Positions 1-7,890 of a stretch of 32,980 nucleotides of DNA are shown here, piece after piece. Source of the stretch: an uncultured Bacteroidales bacterium (GTDB lineage Bacteria; Bacteroidota; Bacteroidia; Bacteroidales; UBA932). Each line of letters opens with the position of its first letter. The first letter of the stretch is position 1. Under the pieces are notes generated by a model. The model was not told the origin of the DNA, did no database searches, and was given only the letters and a program-made list of their open reading frames with translations. Position numbers and translations under genes: made by a program. The stretch is from assembly GCA_947253655.1 (NCBI GenBank), contig CAMYAE010000024.1, positions 1-32,980 on the forward strand. Direction: 5' to 3'.

Positions 1-46
1 AGATCCTGAGATGTCTCGTGGGCTCGGAGATGTGTATAAGAGACAG
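1..46. other. Illumina Nextera i7 adapter (non-genomic)
   Basis: The 19-base Tn5 mosaic end AGATGTGTATAAGAGACAG lies at 28-46. It is preceded by the Nextera read-2 tail GTCTCGTGGGCTCGG (13-27), an 8-base block CCTGAGAT (5-12) and AGAT, the end of the P7 adapter. From memory, CCTGAGAT is the Nextera XT v2 N715 i7 index. On the reverse strand this is exactly what a read looks like when it runs off a short insert into the adapter. It is a library artefact, and genomic sequence begins at about 47. Confidence 0.97.
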
Positions 47-60
47 CATTAGTGCCTGTC

Positions 61-98
61 ATACACTTACAAAGTTAATAAAATCTTTGTAAGTGTAT
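61..98 (-). terminator. Hairpin downstream of the CotH gene
   Basis: A perfect 14-bp inverted repeat (ATACACTTACAAAG and its complement) flanks a 10-nt AT-rich loop, 24 bp beyond the stop codon of the CotH lipoprotein gene. It is a plausible 3' end for the minus-strand locus. No clear U-tract follows on the minus strand, so factor-independent termination is uncertain. Confidence 0.5.
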
Positions 99-121
99 AG
101 TGTAAGGAATTATCAGATGTT

Positions 122-2110
122 CTATTCGGAAAAAAGCCTGTCCAAAAGTGCGGCCCTTCTCTTGGAAAGATTTCGTATTCTTGTAATTTCATCTCCGTAG
201 GTAGCTGCCGGCATTTTAGCCTCTCCGCTATACTGGTAGTTGAATTTCCATACGGAAAAATTAGCTTCAATAGCCTTGCTCATATTTTCCGGCAATTCTA
301 TAAGGACTTTATCAGTTATAGCTTCGAGTTCGGCCTTCTTAGCCTTCCACCTTGCATTTACAAAGGCTCTGAAAGTCTCATCCGACCAGAATCTCCAGAA
401 CCAGTCATTGCTGACATAAGGAGGCATCCAAAATCCTGCTTTAATCATAAGATTGTCAAGAGGAGGATATTCATAATGCGGGATCCTCTTGTCGTTGTCC
501 CAGCCTTTGTCGCAATCCCATATAGGGCCGAAATACAATTTATCGGAATTCCGAGGTTTATACATATAAGTGCTCGTGTACCCGTCCATATCTCCGACAA
601 ATTCCTTTACGATGATGAAATCCGCCAAGGTCTTCTCGTCGAACCATTTTCGCCAACCGTTGGCAGGGTCTTTATAATCAGTTGCGTACAAGGCTCTTTC
701 GGCATTATTTATAAAGTTTGAGATATAATCATATTGAGATTGGTCAAAATCTTTATCATCGGGATACTTATATGTCATTTTTACCCTCTTGAGAGCAGAA
801 AATCTATTTCCTTCGTGCAAATCCGTTTCTATAATATAACCGCCTTTTATTTTGGCAGGATCGTTGCCGTCGGCAGCAGTAAGTTTATCAACGGCAATCC
901 TGCCTTTGCCCATTTGCATCTGATCACTCATCTGATAAACTCCGAGATAATCTCCGTCCATATTAATTGTACGATTCTTAGAGCTATCGAAGTAAGGACC
1001 TGTGAAATAGATATTTATGAACTTAGAACAGGGCGTAAACAATATGGCTTCACTATCGTGCCATGCTTCTGTACTATTGAACAAAACACGTGAATATTCA
1101 AAGGCGAGATGAGTTCTTATCAAAGACTTATCCATATCCTGGGCAAGTAAAACCCAACTTTTTGCTTTTGCATGATTCAGCCCTACCGGACTGAATTTTT
1201 TAGGAAACTTAATTCTGAACGGTTTTTTGGGGAGCCCCCAAGTAGAATTGCCTCTGCCCCTAAGCTCCACCACACCGTCTTCAGCACTCCACCACCCCTC
1301 TCCGGAAGCTCCTGTACTCTTATCGTAAAGTTCTATATCGGTTTTGACATAAGTACTCTTGTCTGCTATAATCGCCGACGGCTTCAAATGAAGAACAGCA
1401 AGCTCTTTATTTATCTGCGGACAATTCAGGGAAATCGTATAGACCTTCTCATCACCGCTTTGGGCGACAACATTCAATATTACATCCTCTGAAAGGTCTA
1501 TCGGTGTCTTGCCCGAAACAATCTCTGTACCATTCAGAATCACCTTTTCCCCATTGGTTTCAAAGGTCGGCACCAATATTTCGGGATCAGGCTTTTCAAT
1601 CCATTTCAAGTATTTTGCCGACAGTTTCAGCCCGGACTTGTCTTTTGAGAATACAATGTCTTTTTCAAGACCGTTTAATTCCTTTTTTATGGAAAATGAA
1701 AGTAAGTCGCAAGTGCTCTTTAAGGCTTTTTTCTGAACTATTTTGATTTCAATGTCTTCGCATTCAAGTGCAGACAGAGTGATTGTTGTAGTGCGTGCCG
1801 CTTTACACGGCTGCACGCTTAAGTTCATCACTCTTTTTTGCAAAACGAAAACATCGCCCACCTCCTGGAGCCCGGCCTTGCACCAAGAATCCGGACAAGT
1901 AACCACGATATTCCTGTTTGCTTTTACTTCTATATCGAGGCTTCCGCCCTCTGCCTCAAATTCGAGTGTTTTTACATCAACGCTCAAAACCGGAGCCTCC
2001 GGCAAGACCTCCTGTCCTTCTTGTTCTACTCCTGACGACTTACTGCAAGATTCCGAAAATGCTATAACAGCAAGAATAAATGATAAAAATACCGATCCAA
2101 ATCTTTTCAT
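122..2110 (-). CDS. BACON and CotH-kinase domain lipoprotein
   Basis: Predicted surface or periplasmic lipoprotein of 662 residues. The N-terminal hydrophobic segment (about 5-19) ends at Cys22, although the lipobox SESC is atypical. A BACON-like beta-sandwich spans about 40-127, and a second beta-domain resembling DUF5018/cadherin-like modules spans about 130-230. The rest is a CotH fold: GRGNSTW at 285-291 with lysines just after it, and the acidic GPIWDCD motif at 528-534 (usually GPIWDFD). CotH proteins of Bacillus spore coats are atypical protein kinases. Those in Bacteroidota are mostly uncharacterised, and substrate and activity here are unknown. The gene lies last in the SusCD locus, separated from the preceding gene by an intrinsic terminator, so its expression may be reduced or independent. 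Confidence 0.85.
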   Translation of the reverse strand: MKRFGSVFLSFILAVIAFSESCSKSSGVEQEGQEVLPEAPVLSVDVKTLEFEAEGGSLDIEVKANRNIVVTCPDSWCKAGLQEVGDVFVLQKRVMNLSVQPCKAARTTTITLSALECEDIEIKIVQKKALKSTCDLLSFSIKKELNGLEKDIVFSKDKSGLKLSAKYLKWIEKPDPEILVPTFETNGEKVILNGTEIVSGKTPIDLSEDVILNVVAQSGDEKVYTISLNCPQINKELAVLHLKPSAIIADKSTYVKTDIELYDKSTGASGEGWWSAEDGVVELRGRGNSTWGLPKKPFRIKFPKKFSPVGLNHAKAKSWVLLAQDMDKSLIRTHLAFEYSRVLFNSTEAWHDSEAILFTPCSKFINIYFTGPYFDSSKNRTINMDGDYLGVYQMSDQMQMGKGRIAVDKLTAADGNDPAKIKGGYIIETDLHEGNRFSALKRVKMTYKYPDDKDFDQSQYDYISNFINNAERALYATDYKDPANGWRKWFDEKTLADFIIVKEFVGDMDGYTSTYMYKPRNSDKLYFGPIWDCDKGWDNDKRIPHYEYPPLDNLMIKAGFWMPPYVSNDWFWRFWSDETFRAFVNARWKAKKAELEAITDKVLIELPENMSKAIEANFSVWKFNYQYSGEAKMPAATYGDEITRIRNLSKRRAALLDRLFSE

Positions 2111-2136
2111 TTCTGCATATTTTCCATAAATATAGT

Positions 2137-2168
2137 AAAATGGGGTCGAACATTAAAGCCCGACCCCA
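2137..2168 (-). terminator. Intrinsic terminator before the CotH gene
   Basis: An 8-bp GC-rich inverted repeat (TGGGGTCG at 2141-2148, CGACCCCA at 2161-2168) with a 12-nt loop is followed on the minus strand by TTTT at 2137-2140. It lies 33 bp past the BACON-LamG gene and 27 bp before the CotH gene. This suggests that transcription is attenuated between the two genes. Confidence 0.65.
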
Positions 2169-2200
2169 CCTTAAATATTGGGCAGAAGCCCACCTTCAGA

Positions 2201-3847
2201 TTATTTTTCAGGTAGTGCAACCTCAACCCATTCGATACCAGGATCACCGATATTGTCGCCGCCCTGTTTCCTTACATTCCTCTCACCGTAGAGCTTATTG
2301 CCTTTTCCGGTTGCATCCTCAATAGAATCTCCGTTACCGGCTGTAAATGGCCAGTAAGAGAAGAGACCTTGTGAGTGCGGATCTACTTTATAGAAGTGAT
2401 CAGGAGCGTTGATTTCCTCTTCGGTAAGAGCCTTGTTCCATATACGCACCTCTGTCATCTGTCCATAGGTGTCGCGGTTGTACTCATAAGAATATCCAAC
2501 CCAGAAGCAACGATCGCCCCATGGCTCATAGCTCCACTGAGGAGACAGATTCAAACTCCACAGAAACCTGGTCTCCCTCAATTTGAGGTCTCCGTCCACA
2601 TAAACCGATATCTCGCCACCAGTATAAGTAACGGCTATATGATACCACCTGTTGGCCTCAAAATCGAATTCGGTAACATTCAGATTGCCATTAGAGGTAG
2701 CTATCTGAAGATTATTCAATGCATTGCCAACGTCACCCATACGGAGAAGGAACTTCCCTTCTATTCCCATAATAGTAAATATGCCACCTGCCGGCTTATC
2801 AAAATTGTCGAATTTTACAAGCGTCTCTAGAGTGAATGCATCAGCATATCCGGGACCACCGGCCTCCCACTTAGGGAAAAGCCTGTTGCCATTCATCTTG
2901 GCAGCCCAATGAATCAGAGCACTCAACTGTGAAATTGTAATTTCATCAGAAAGCGGAGTGGCTCCTTCCTTGGCATCTGTCTGCTTGAAAGAAACCTTGG
3001 CGGAACGTTTATTCCCGCTCAGCGAAGCGATTTTGAAAGTTATGCTTCCGTCTTTCTTTTCTCCCTGAGTAATCCAGCTCTTGCCTTCTTCTGCAATGGT
3101 AACTTCATACTTAACGTTTGTAGCTATTTCAACAACCAGATCACCACCGGCTACAGGTGCGGTATAGAAAGGCTGGGCTACCTTAAGCACTCTTTCCGCT
3201 TCCTGAAGCACATTCACCTTTACAGGTTCTACCCCCTCACCGGTAACGGTAATCTCTGTTGACCTGTCTTTAAGACCGGAAAGAGCACCGTAGGCAAAGT
3301 GCATTTCAGCACCGCCATCAACTTCAAGAGTGGTCAGATATTTCAGCCAGGCCTCTGCACCATCGGTAAGGGTGTGCTTAAGAGTCCTGTAACCCAGAGA
3401 GGTTTCAAGTCTTACCACAACTTCTCCAGCCTTTTCGTTGAGTACAACTTTCGCATCAGAGGCCAGAGTGAGATGTTCAGGAATAATTACGACACCTTTT
3501 GAAGTCAGCTTAAAAACATCTTTGGCCGTTCCGCAAGTAAACTCCCATTCGGAGAGCTTGTTTTCGGTCTCAGGATTTGTTTTTACTGTGAATGAAACCA
3601 CGTCACCGTCAACGCCTTTAACGGCAGAAGGGGTGACCCAGCTGCTATAATCAGCCTTTCCTTTCAATGTCCATTCTCCGGTGCTCGTAACTATCACCTT
3701 AACTATACCGCCATCTGCTGTAACCCGGCTCTCTTTCGGAGCGACCGAAATGGCATCTGCTATCGGCTGATCCCCATTATTTTCTTTATTGCAGCCAAAA
3801 ATTGCGAGTGCCGCAAAAGCTGCCATAAGTATCTTTTTCATATTCAT
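2201..3847 (-). CDS. BACON-repeat and LamG-type lipoprotein
   Basis: Predicted surface lipoprotein of 548 residues. The signal peptide ends at the lipobox IFGC (Cys19). About three BACON-like beta-sandwich units cover 30-310, each with the GGxxxxxxxTxxxW-type pattern. The C-terminal half (about 315-530) is a concanavalin A/laminin-G-like jelly roll with the signatures RWYHIAVTY, YVDGDLK and CFWVGYSY. BACON modules are thought to bind glycans or mucin, and LamG folds are common carbohydrate-binding scaffolds, so a glycan-capture role is inferred. No catalytic residues are apparent. The LamG part is clearly paralogous to that of the DUF1735 lipoprotein two genes upstream. A later ATG two codons in (3841) is an equally good start. 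Confidence 0.85.
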   Translation of the reverse strand: MNMKKILMAAFAALAIFGCNKENNGDQPIADAISVAPKESRVTADGGIVKVIVTSTGEWTLKGKADYSSWVTPSAVKGVDGDVVSFTVKTNPETENKLSEWEFTCGTAKDVFKLTSKGVVIIPEHLTLASDAKVVLNEKAGEVVVRLETSLGYRTLKHTLTDGAEAWLKYLTTLEVDGGAEMHFAYGALSGLKDRSTEITVTGEGVEPVKVNVLQEAERVLKVAQPFYTAPVAGGDLVVEIATNVKYEVTIAEEGKSWITQGEKKDGSITFKIASLSGNKRSAKVSFKQTDAKEGATPLSDEITISQLSALIHWAAKMNGNRLFPKWEAGGPGYADAFTLETLVKFDNFDKPAGGIFTIMGIEGKFLLRMGDVGNALNNLQIATSNGNLNVTEFDFEANRWYHIAVTYTGGEISVYVDGDLKLRETRFLWSLNLSPQWSYEPWGDRCFWVGYSYEYNRDTYGQMTEVRIWNKALTEEEINAPDHFYKVDPHSQGLFSYWPFTAGNGDSIEDATGKGNKLYGERNVRKQGGDNIGDPGIEWVEVALPEK

Positions 3848-3874
3848 GTTTATAATATTATTGGTTATATGTTA

Positions 3875-5551
3875 TTATCTGCTATAGCGTTTTGGATCGT
3901 ATTTTCCTTCACCTAATTTGTTATATACTCCCGTAGGAACTTTTACGTCTTGTCCGTAGAAAGCCTGTGCAGCCTGACGGAAAAGAGGGAAAGCTCTACT
4001 ATAATTGCTATATACGCTTCCTGTTCCGGAAGGGTCGAATGCGAACCACATGCACCAGCCATATCCGCCATTCCTCAAATTTTCTGCCCAGTTTCCGCCA
4101 GGAAGATAACCGCGGTTCAGTTCAATGGATGCACCACTGCACTGTGCGAGTGTCATTCCACCGTAAGGGGATGAAGCACTTCCATAATTTGCGACATGGA
4201 AATCCACGAATTCAACAGGCCTGTGCACGACTCCGTCTACCTCAACAGAAGGAACGGATGAGATGGCACCCCAGTCAAAATGCGAAACTTCCGTAGGCCA
4301 AGAGCACTTTTCTTTCATAGCCATCTTAAGTTCATACATCAGACGGGCTGCTGATGCGCTCGAAGTGGTTCCCGTAAACCACTTGTTGTTATACAACGGG
4401 GCCGAAGAATACTCGTCATCAAGATTCACACCGTCCAGCTTGTATTTCTTGCAGGCATCTGCCACTTCCTGTGCCCACTCGTGGCATCCCCAATCGGAAA
4501 GGGCTGCAAGTCCTGCAGGCGTGTGGTTTCCGAGAAGTCCGAGATAAACCTTGATACCGGCCTTACGAAGCGGCTGAAGATATACATCAGTCTCATCAAG
4601 GAGAGCCTGGACATTAGGATTGTTATGAAGATATACAAGATCCTCTTTTTGATTATAGTTGATATTGGCAGCAAACAAGATAACTGCATCAAAGAAAGGT
4701 GTGCCATCTGTGAGCACATATTCCAAAGCATTAAGAGGGTTTACGTCATTTACCTCGAAATACAATACGTTCTTGATAGCCCTATCAGCCTTTTTCATAA
4801 GAAGATAGTTAAGACGTGCATCCTGCTTTACGCTTGCATATTTTACAGGCTTGATATAAAGAGGAATAAGATACTGAGTACCGAAATCCAAAGAGGCAGC
4901 ATCAAATGACACCTCTACAGGTGCTGATTCTGTCTTACCTGCCGGAATGGTAATCTTCGTATTTGCAGGCAATCCGATTTTGTCAGCAGGGAAAACTACA
5001 GCAGCCTGCTGATTCAGATAGTTGTACTCACTGAGGTATTCTGAATCGACGAAAAGTTCCACTTCCACGTCTTTTGCAGCCGCCTCTGCTATTACGGCAG
5101 TAAAGCTGGCAACAGTATTCTTTCCTTTAACGGCAAAAATATTCATACTGCCACCCTTGTCATTCAGTTTTACTGAAACTCCGTCTCCAGGATTAGGGTT
5201 CGTGCCTTCATTTCCTTCCTGAAGCACGCTAATCTTCACCGGCTCGGCGTTTCCTGCACTAATTATAATTCGTCCGATGTTTGCATCTTTAGATGTGTTC
5301 TCCTTGACGTTTACAATAAGTGATTTGGCCTCTTTCTTTGTACTGACCCACTCAGGAGCAGTAAAAGACCATTCTTTTGCAGATGTAGTGACTTTCAGCC
5401 TAACATCCATGTTGCTTGCAGCCTTGAAACTTATGGCTGATGACGGCTCTACTGTCAAAGTGTCCTTCTTGGGATCTTCCTTTGAGCAAGAGACAAAAGT
5501 CAGTGCGGAAACAAAAGCCGCCAGACTTAGAATTAAAGATTTGATTTTCAT
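3875..5551 (-). CDS. GH18 endo-beta-N-acetylglucosaminidase-like lipoprotein
   Basis: 558-residue lipoprotein (lipobox FVSC, Cys22). Order of domains: BACON-like, about 30-112; DUF1735-type beta-sandwich, about 125-250; GH18 TIM barrel, about 258-550. The active-site strand reads LDGVNLDDE at 372-380, which fits the GH18 pattern DxxDxDxE except that the second Asp is Asn376. Asp378 and the general acid Glu380 are intact. GH18 enzymes with this DUF1735-plus-barrel layout beside SusCD act as endo-beta-N-acetylglucosaminidases that cut the chitobiose core of N-glycans, using substrate-assisted catalysis. That is the best guess here, and it would be the locus's only recognisable enzyme for opening a glycan. 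The exact N-glycan type cannot be read from the sequence. Confidence 0.87.
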   Translation of the reverse strand: MKIKSLILSLAAFVSALTFVSCSKEDPKKDTLTVEPSSAISFKAASNMDVRLKVTTSAKEWSFTAPEWVSTKKEAKSLIVNVKENTSKDANIGRIIISAGNAEPVKISVLQEGNEGTNPNPGDGVSVKLNDKGGSMNIFAVKGKNTVASFTAVIAEAAAKDVEVELFVDSEYLSEYNYLNQQAAVVFPADKIGLPANTKITIPAGKTESAPVEVSFDAASLDFGTQYLIPLYIKPVKYASVKQDARLNYLLMKKADRAIKNVLYFEVNDVNPLNALEYVLTDGTPFFDAVILFAANINYNQKEDLVYLHNNPNVQALLDETDVYLQPLRKAGIKVYLGLLGNHTPAGLAALSDWGCHEWAQEVADACKKYKLDGVNLDDEYSSAPLYNNKWFTGTTSSASAARLMYELKMAMKEKCSWPTEVSHFDWGAISSVPSVEVDGVVHRPVEFVDFHVANYGSASSPYGGMTLAQCSGASIELNRGYLPGGNWAENLRNGGYGWCMWFAFDPSGTGSVYSNYSRAFPLFRQAAQAFYGQDVKVPTGVYNKLGEGKYDPKRYSR

Positions 5552-5594
5552 ATAATTACAATGATTTTATTGATTATTGATTAGTTATATTATT

Positions 5595-6851
5595 TTATTT
5601 AGCGGGTAAACCTATAGGATACCAGATAGGTGAATGATCGGCTGTCAGATTTTTTCCATATTTGGAATAGTCTTTTATTATCTTCCCCGTACCTTCGGAG
5701 AATTTCCAATATGCAATCAGACTGTCATCGATATCCTCAGGATATAATTTATAGAAATGGTTAGGTTTGTTTATTTCTTCCGCCGTCAGCACCCTGTTCC
5801 AGACCCTTGCTTCGGCAATCATTCCGTTAAGGCTCCTGTCCTTGTCATAAGAGTAGCCTACCCAGAAACAGCGCGGCTTGCCTTCCATTTCGTCGGAATG
5901 CGGTGCACTGAAATCAACAGACTTGAATTCTACAGGCTCTGTCACTCCGGTAACCTCATTGGGACGGAATCCAATTACGGACAAGTCCTCGTCGCCCCTC
6001 AGTTTCCCGTCCACATAGGCCTTGATACGTCCTTTGTCGAAGGTCACGGCAATATGATACCACCTGTCTGTCCTAAGCTGCATTGCACCATTTGAAACGG
6101 ACTGGCGGTAAGTTGAGCCGGGACCGACATCCTTATATGCAACTGCAACCTGAATCTGGTTTTTCGGAATGTTTACGTCACCTATACGTATAAGGAAATG
6201 GTCTTCAACGCCCATAATCGTCATTATATTACTTTTATTGGCAAATGAATGGCAGTTTACAAGCGCTTCCATAGTAAATTGCTCCATTCCCTTGACTTTA
6301 TCGAAGCCGTCCCATATAGGCCATGCACAGTTTGTATAGAGGTCTGCCGCATAATTCACGAGCGAGGCTTCTTTGACTACAAAATACATGGTCTTCGCTC
6401 TTTCCAGAGCACCGATACCGTTGGATGAGATGGATACCGGCATAACATAGACTTTGCTGTAATCCAACTTGTCAAGATCCTTAAATGCAATACGGACATT
6501 GTCGCTTTCTATATCCCCGGCCCTTATAACTGTCGATATGCCGGACAAATCACAATTCGCCTCAGGGAGCAATTCCGCTTCGGGAGAATACCAACCTCCG
6601 CGGAAATTTTCGAGCAGCTCCGGAGACTTGGTAAAGGTGACATCGAGATTTTCGGACAATGGCTGTGCCACGCCCACTTTAACAAGACGCTCCGTTGTCT
6701 TTTCTCCCTCGTCGACAGCCACTCTTACTTCGTTTTTCATATCATCCGATATGATAAACACCTTATTGTCGAACTTTTCCCCTTGCTTATTGCAAGCAGC
6801 TGCAAACACAATGGCAAGACAAGCAAATGATATTTTTGTAAATAATTTCAT
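5595..6851 (-). CDS. DUF1735 and LamG-domain lipoprotein
   Basis: Predicted surface glycan-binding lipoprotein of 418 residues, with lipobox FAAAC. A DUF1735-type beta-sandwich (about 28-150) is followed by a concanavalin A/LamG-like domain (about 165-415) with RWYHIAVTF, YVDGKL and CFWVGYSYD. The start was chosen at the second ATG: a strong AGGAGG (6859-6864) lies 7 nt upstream of it but only 1 nt from the first ATG at 6857. This is an unusually good Shine-Dalgarno site for Bacteroidota. The gene follows the GH18-like lipoprotein closely and precedes the GH18 enzyme, the position of accessory binding proteins in N-glycan loci. Confidence 0.85.
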   Translation of the reverse strand: MKLFTKISFACLAIVFAAACNKQGEKFDNKVFIISDDMKNEVRVAVDEGEKTTERLVKVGVAQPLSENLDVTFTKSPELLENFRGGWYSPEAELLPEANCDLSGISTVIRAGDIESDNVRIAFKDLDKLDYSKVYVMPVSISSNGIGALERAKTMYFVVKEASLVNYAADLYTNCAWPIWDGFDKVKGMEQFTMEALVNCHSFANKSNIMTIMGVEDHFLIRIGDVNIPKNQIQVAVAYKDVGPGSTYRQSVSNGAMQLRTDRWYHIAVTFDKGRIKAYVDGKLRGDEDLSVIGFRPNEVTGVTEPVEFKSVDFSAPHSDEMEGKPRCFWVGYSYDKDRSLNGMIAEARVWNRVLTAEEINKPNHFYKLYPEDIDDSLIAYWKFSEGTGKIIKDYSKYGKNLTADHSPIWYPIGLPAK

Positions 6852-6866
6852 ATTCATCCCTCCTAA

Positions 6867-7871
6867 TTATTCTGTACTTGCAACAGGATTAATGATACTG
6901 ATCGCTTTACGGATATTAATGAATGCTCCTTCCTTGCGGAAATAATCATCGGAAGCATTAGAGACCGCAAGTCCGAGTATTTTAAAGTCCTCATTGTCCA
7001 ACTCGCCTATAAGCCAGTTTGCTGCCGCTATCGGAGAAAGCCCTTTCTGCTCCGGCTCATCCGCAGAAGGAACGGAAAGCTCCATTATCACACGATCCTT
7101 TGCCACTTGACTTCCAAAAATACGGCCCACCATTACCGAAAGATTCGGATCCTCTCCCGTAACAATAGTAAGATACTTGAATTCTTTAAGGAACTCTTTG
7201 TCAACAACATTTCTCACAGTACCTCTGAATGCGAGTATCTTGTCCGGGTTAGCCTTATGGAAATCCTTTATCGCATTCATATATGCGACATGGGAATTAA
7301 GAGCGTACTCATTGGAAGTGTTTCCTAAGAAAGTGACCATTAGGCCGTCAAGGCCATATTTATTACAGGCGGCAAGCCTGGCTTCGGTCTGTTCCTTGAA
7401 GAAAGCGATTAGCTCCTCCTTTGTGCCCGGAGCCTGGCCTTTATCGGCACGCTCGTCTTCAAGAAGCCCCCAAGCCTCGTGAATAGGAGCATAATCAAGC
7501 AAAAGCAAAGACTTTGTTCCCTTTTTTTCTCGAACTTCGGCAACTTCGGATGCTATAATTTCATTCAGCTCACCGTCTACCCGCAGGCATATATAGTCGG
7601 CACTGTCGGGCATAGCCATAAGATGCTGGCTTTGGGAAAAAGGCTTGTCGGATATTCCTTTCATTGTCAAGAACATAAGCTTGTGCTCACTGTTCTTATA
7701 TTCCCTGATATTATTAAGATAAGAATCGTAGGCCTCCTTATTCTCATTCTCTATGAAAGAACGACGGAAATCAAGGCTTTCGGGCTTTGTCCATTTCGCA
7801 CAGCTTCCCAATAGCATTGCTGTTGAAACAGCTGCCAACAAAGAAGCGGATATATTGATATTCAGTCTCAT
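6867..7871 (-). CDS. GH18-like surface glycan-binding lipoprotein (inactive barrel)
   Basis: 334-residue lipoprotein (lipobox LGSC, Cys24) consisting of one TIM-barrel-like domain. The strand YGLDGLMVTFLGN (172-184) aligns with the GH18 active-site strand, but the acidic residues are replaced: Met178, Thr180 and Leu182 stand where Asp, Asp and the catalytic Glu would be. It therefore probably binds and does not cut. It resembles the GH18_BT1044-like group found directly after SusD in N-glycan loci, where such proteins act as cell-surface glycan-binding proteins. The gene follows susD by 19 bp in the same transcription unit. Confidence 0.82.
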   Translation of the reverse strand: MRLNINISASLLAAVSTAMLLGSCAKWTKPESLDFRRSFIENENKEAYDSYLNNIREYKNSEHKLMFLTMKGISDKPFSQSQHLMAMPDSADYICLRVDGELNEIIASEVAEVREKKGTKSLLLLDYAPIHEAWGLLEDERADKGQAPGTKEELIAFFKEQTEARLAACNKYGLDGLMVTFLGNTSNEYALNSHVAYMNAIKDFHKANPDKILAFRGTVRNVVDKEFLKEFKYLTIVTGEDPNLSVMVGRIFGSQVAKDRVIMELSVPSADEPEQKGLSPIAAANWLIGELDNEDFKILGLAVSNASDDYFRKEGAFINIRKAISIINPVASTE

Positions 7872-7890
7872 TGTATTGTTAATTATATGT

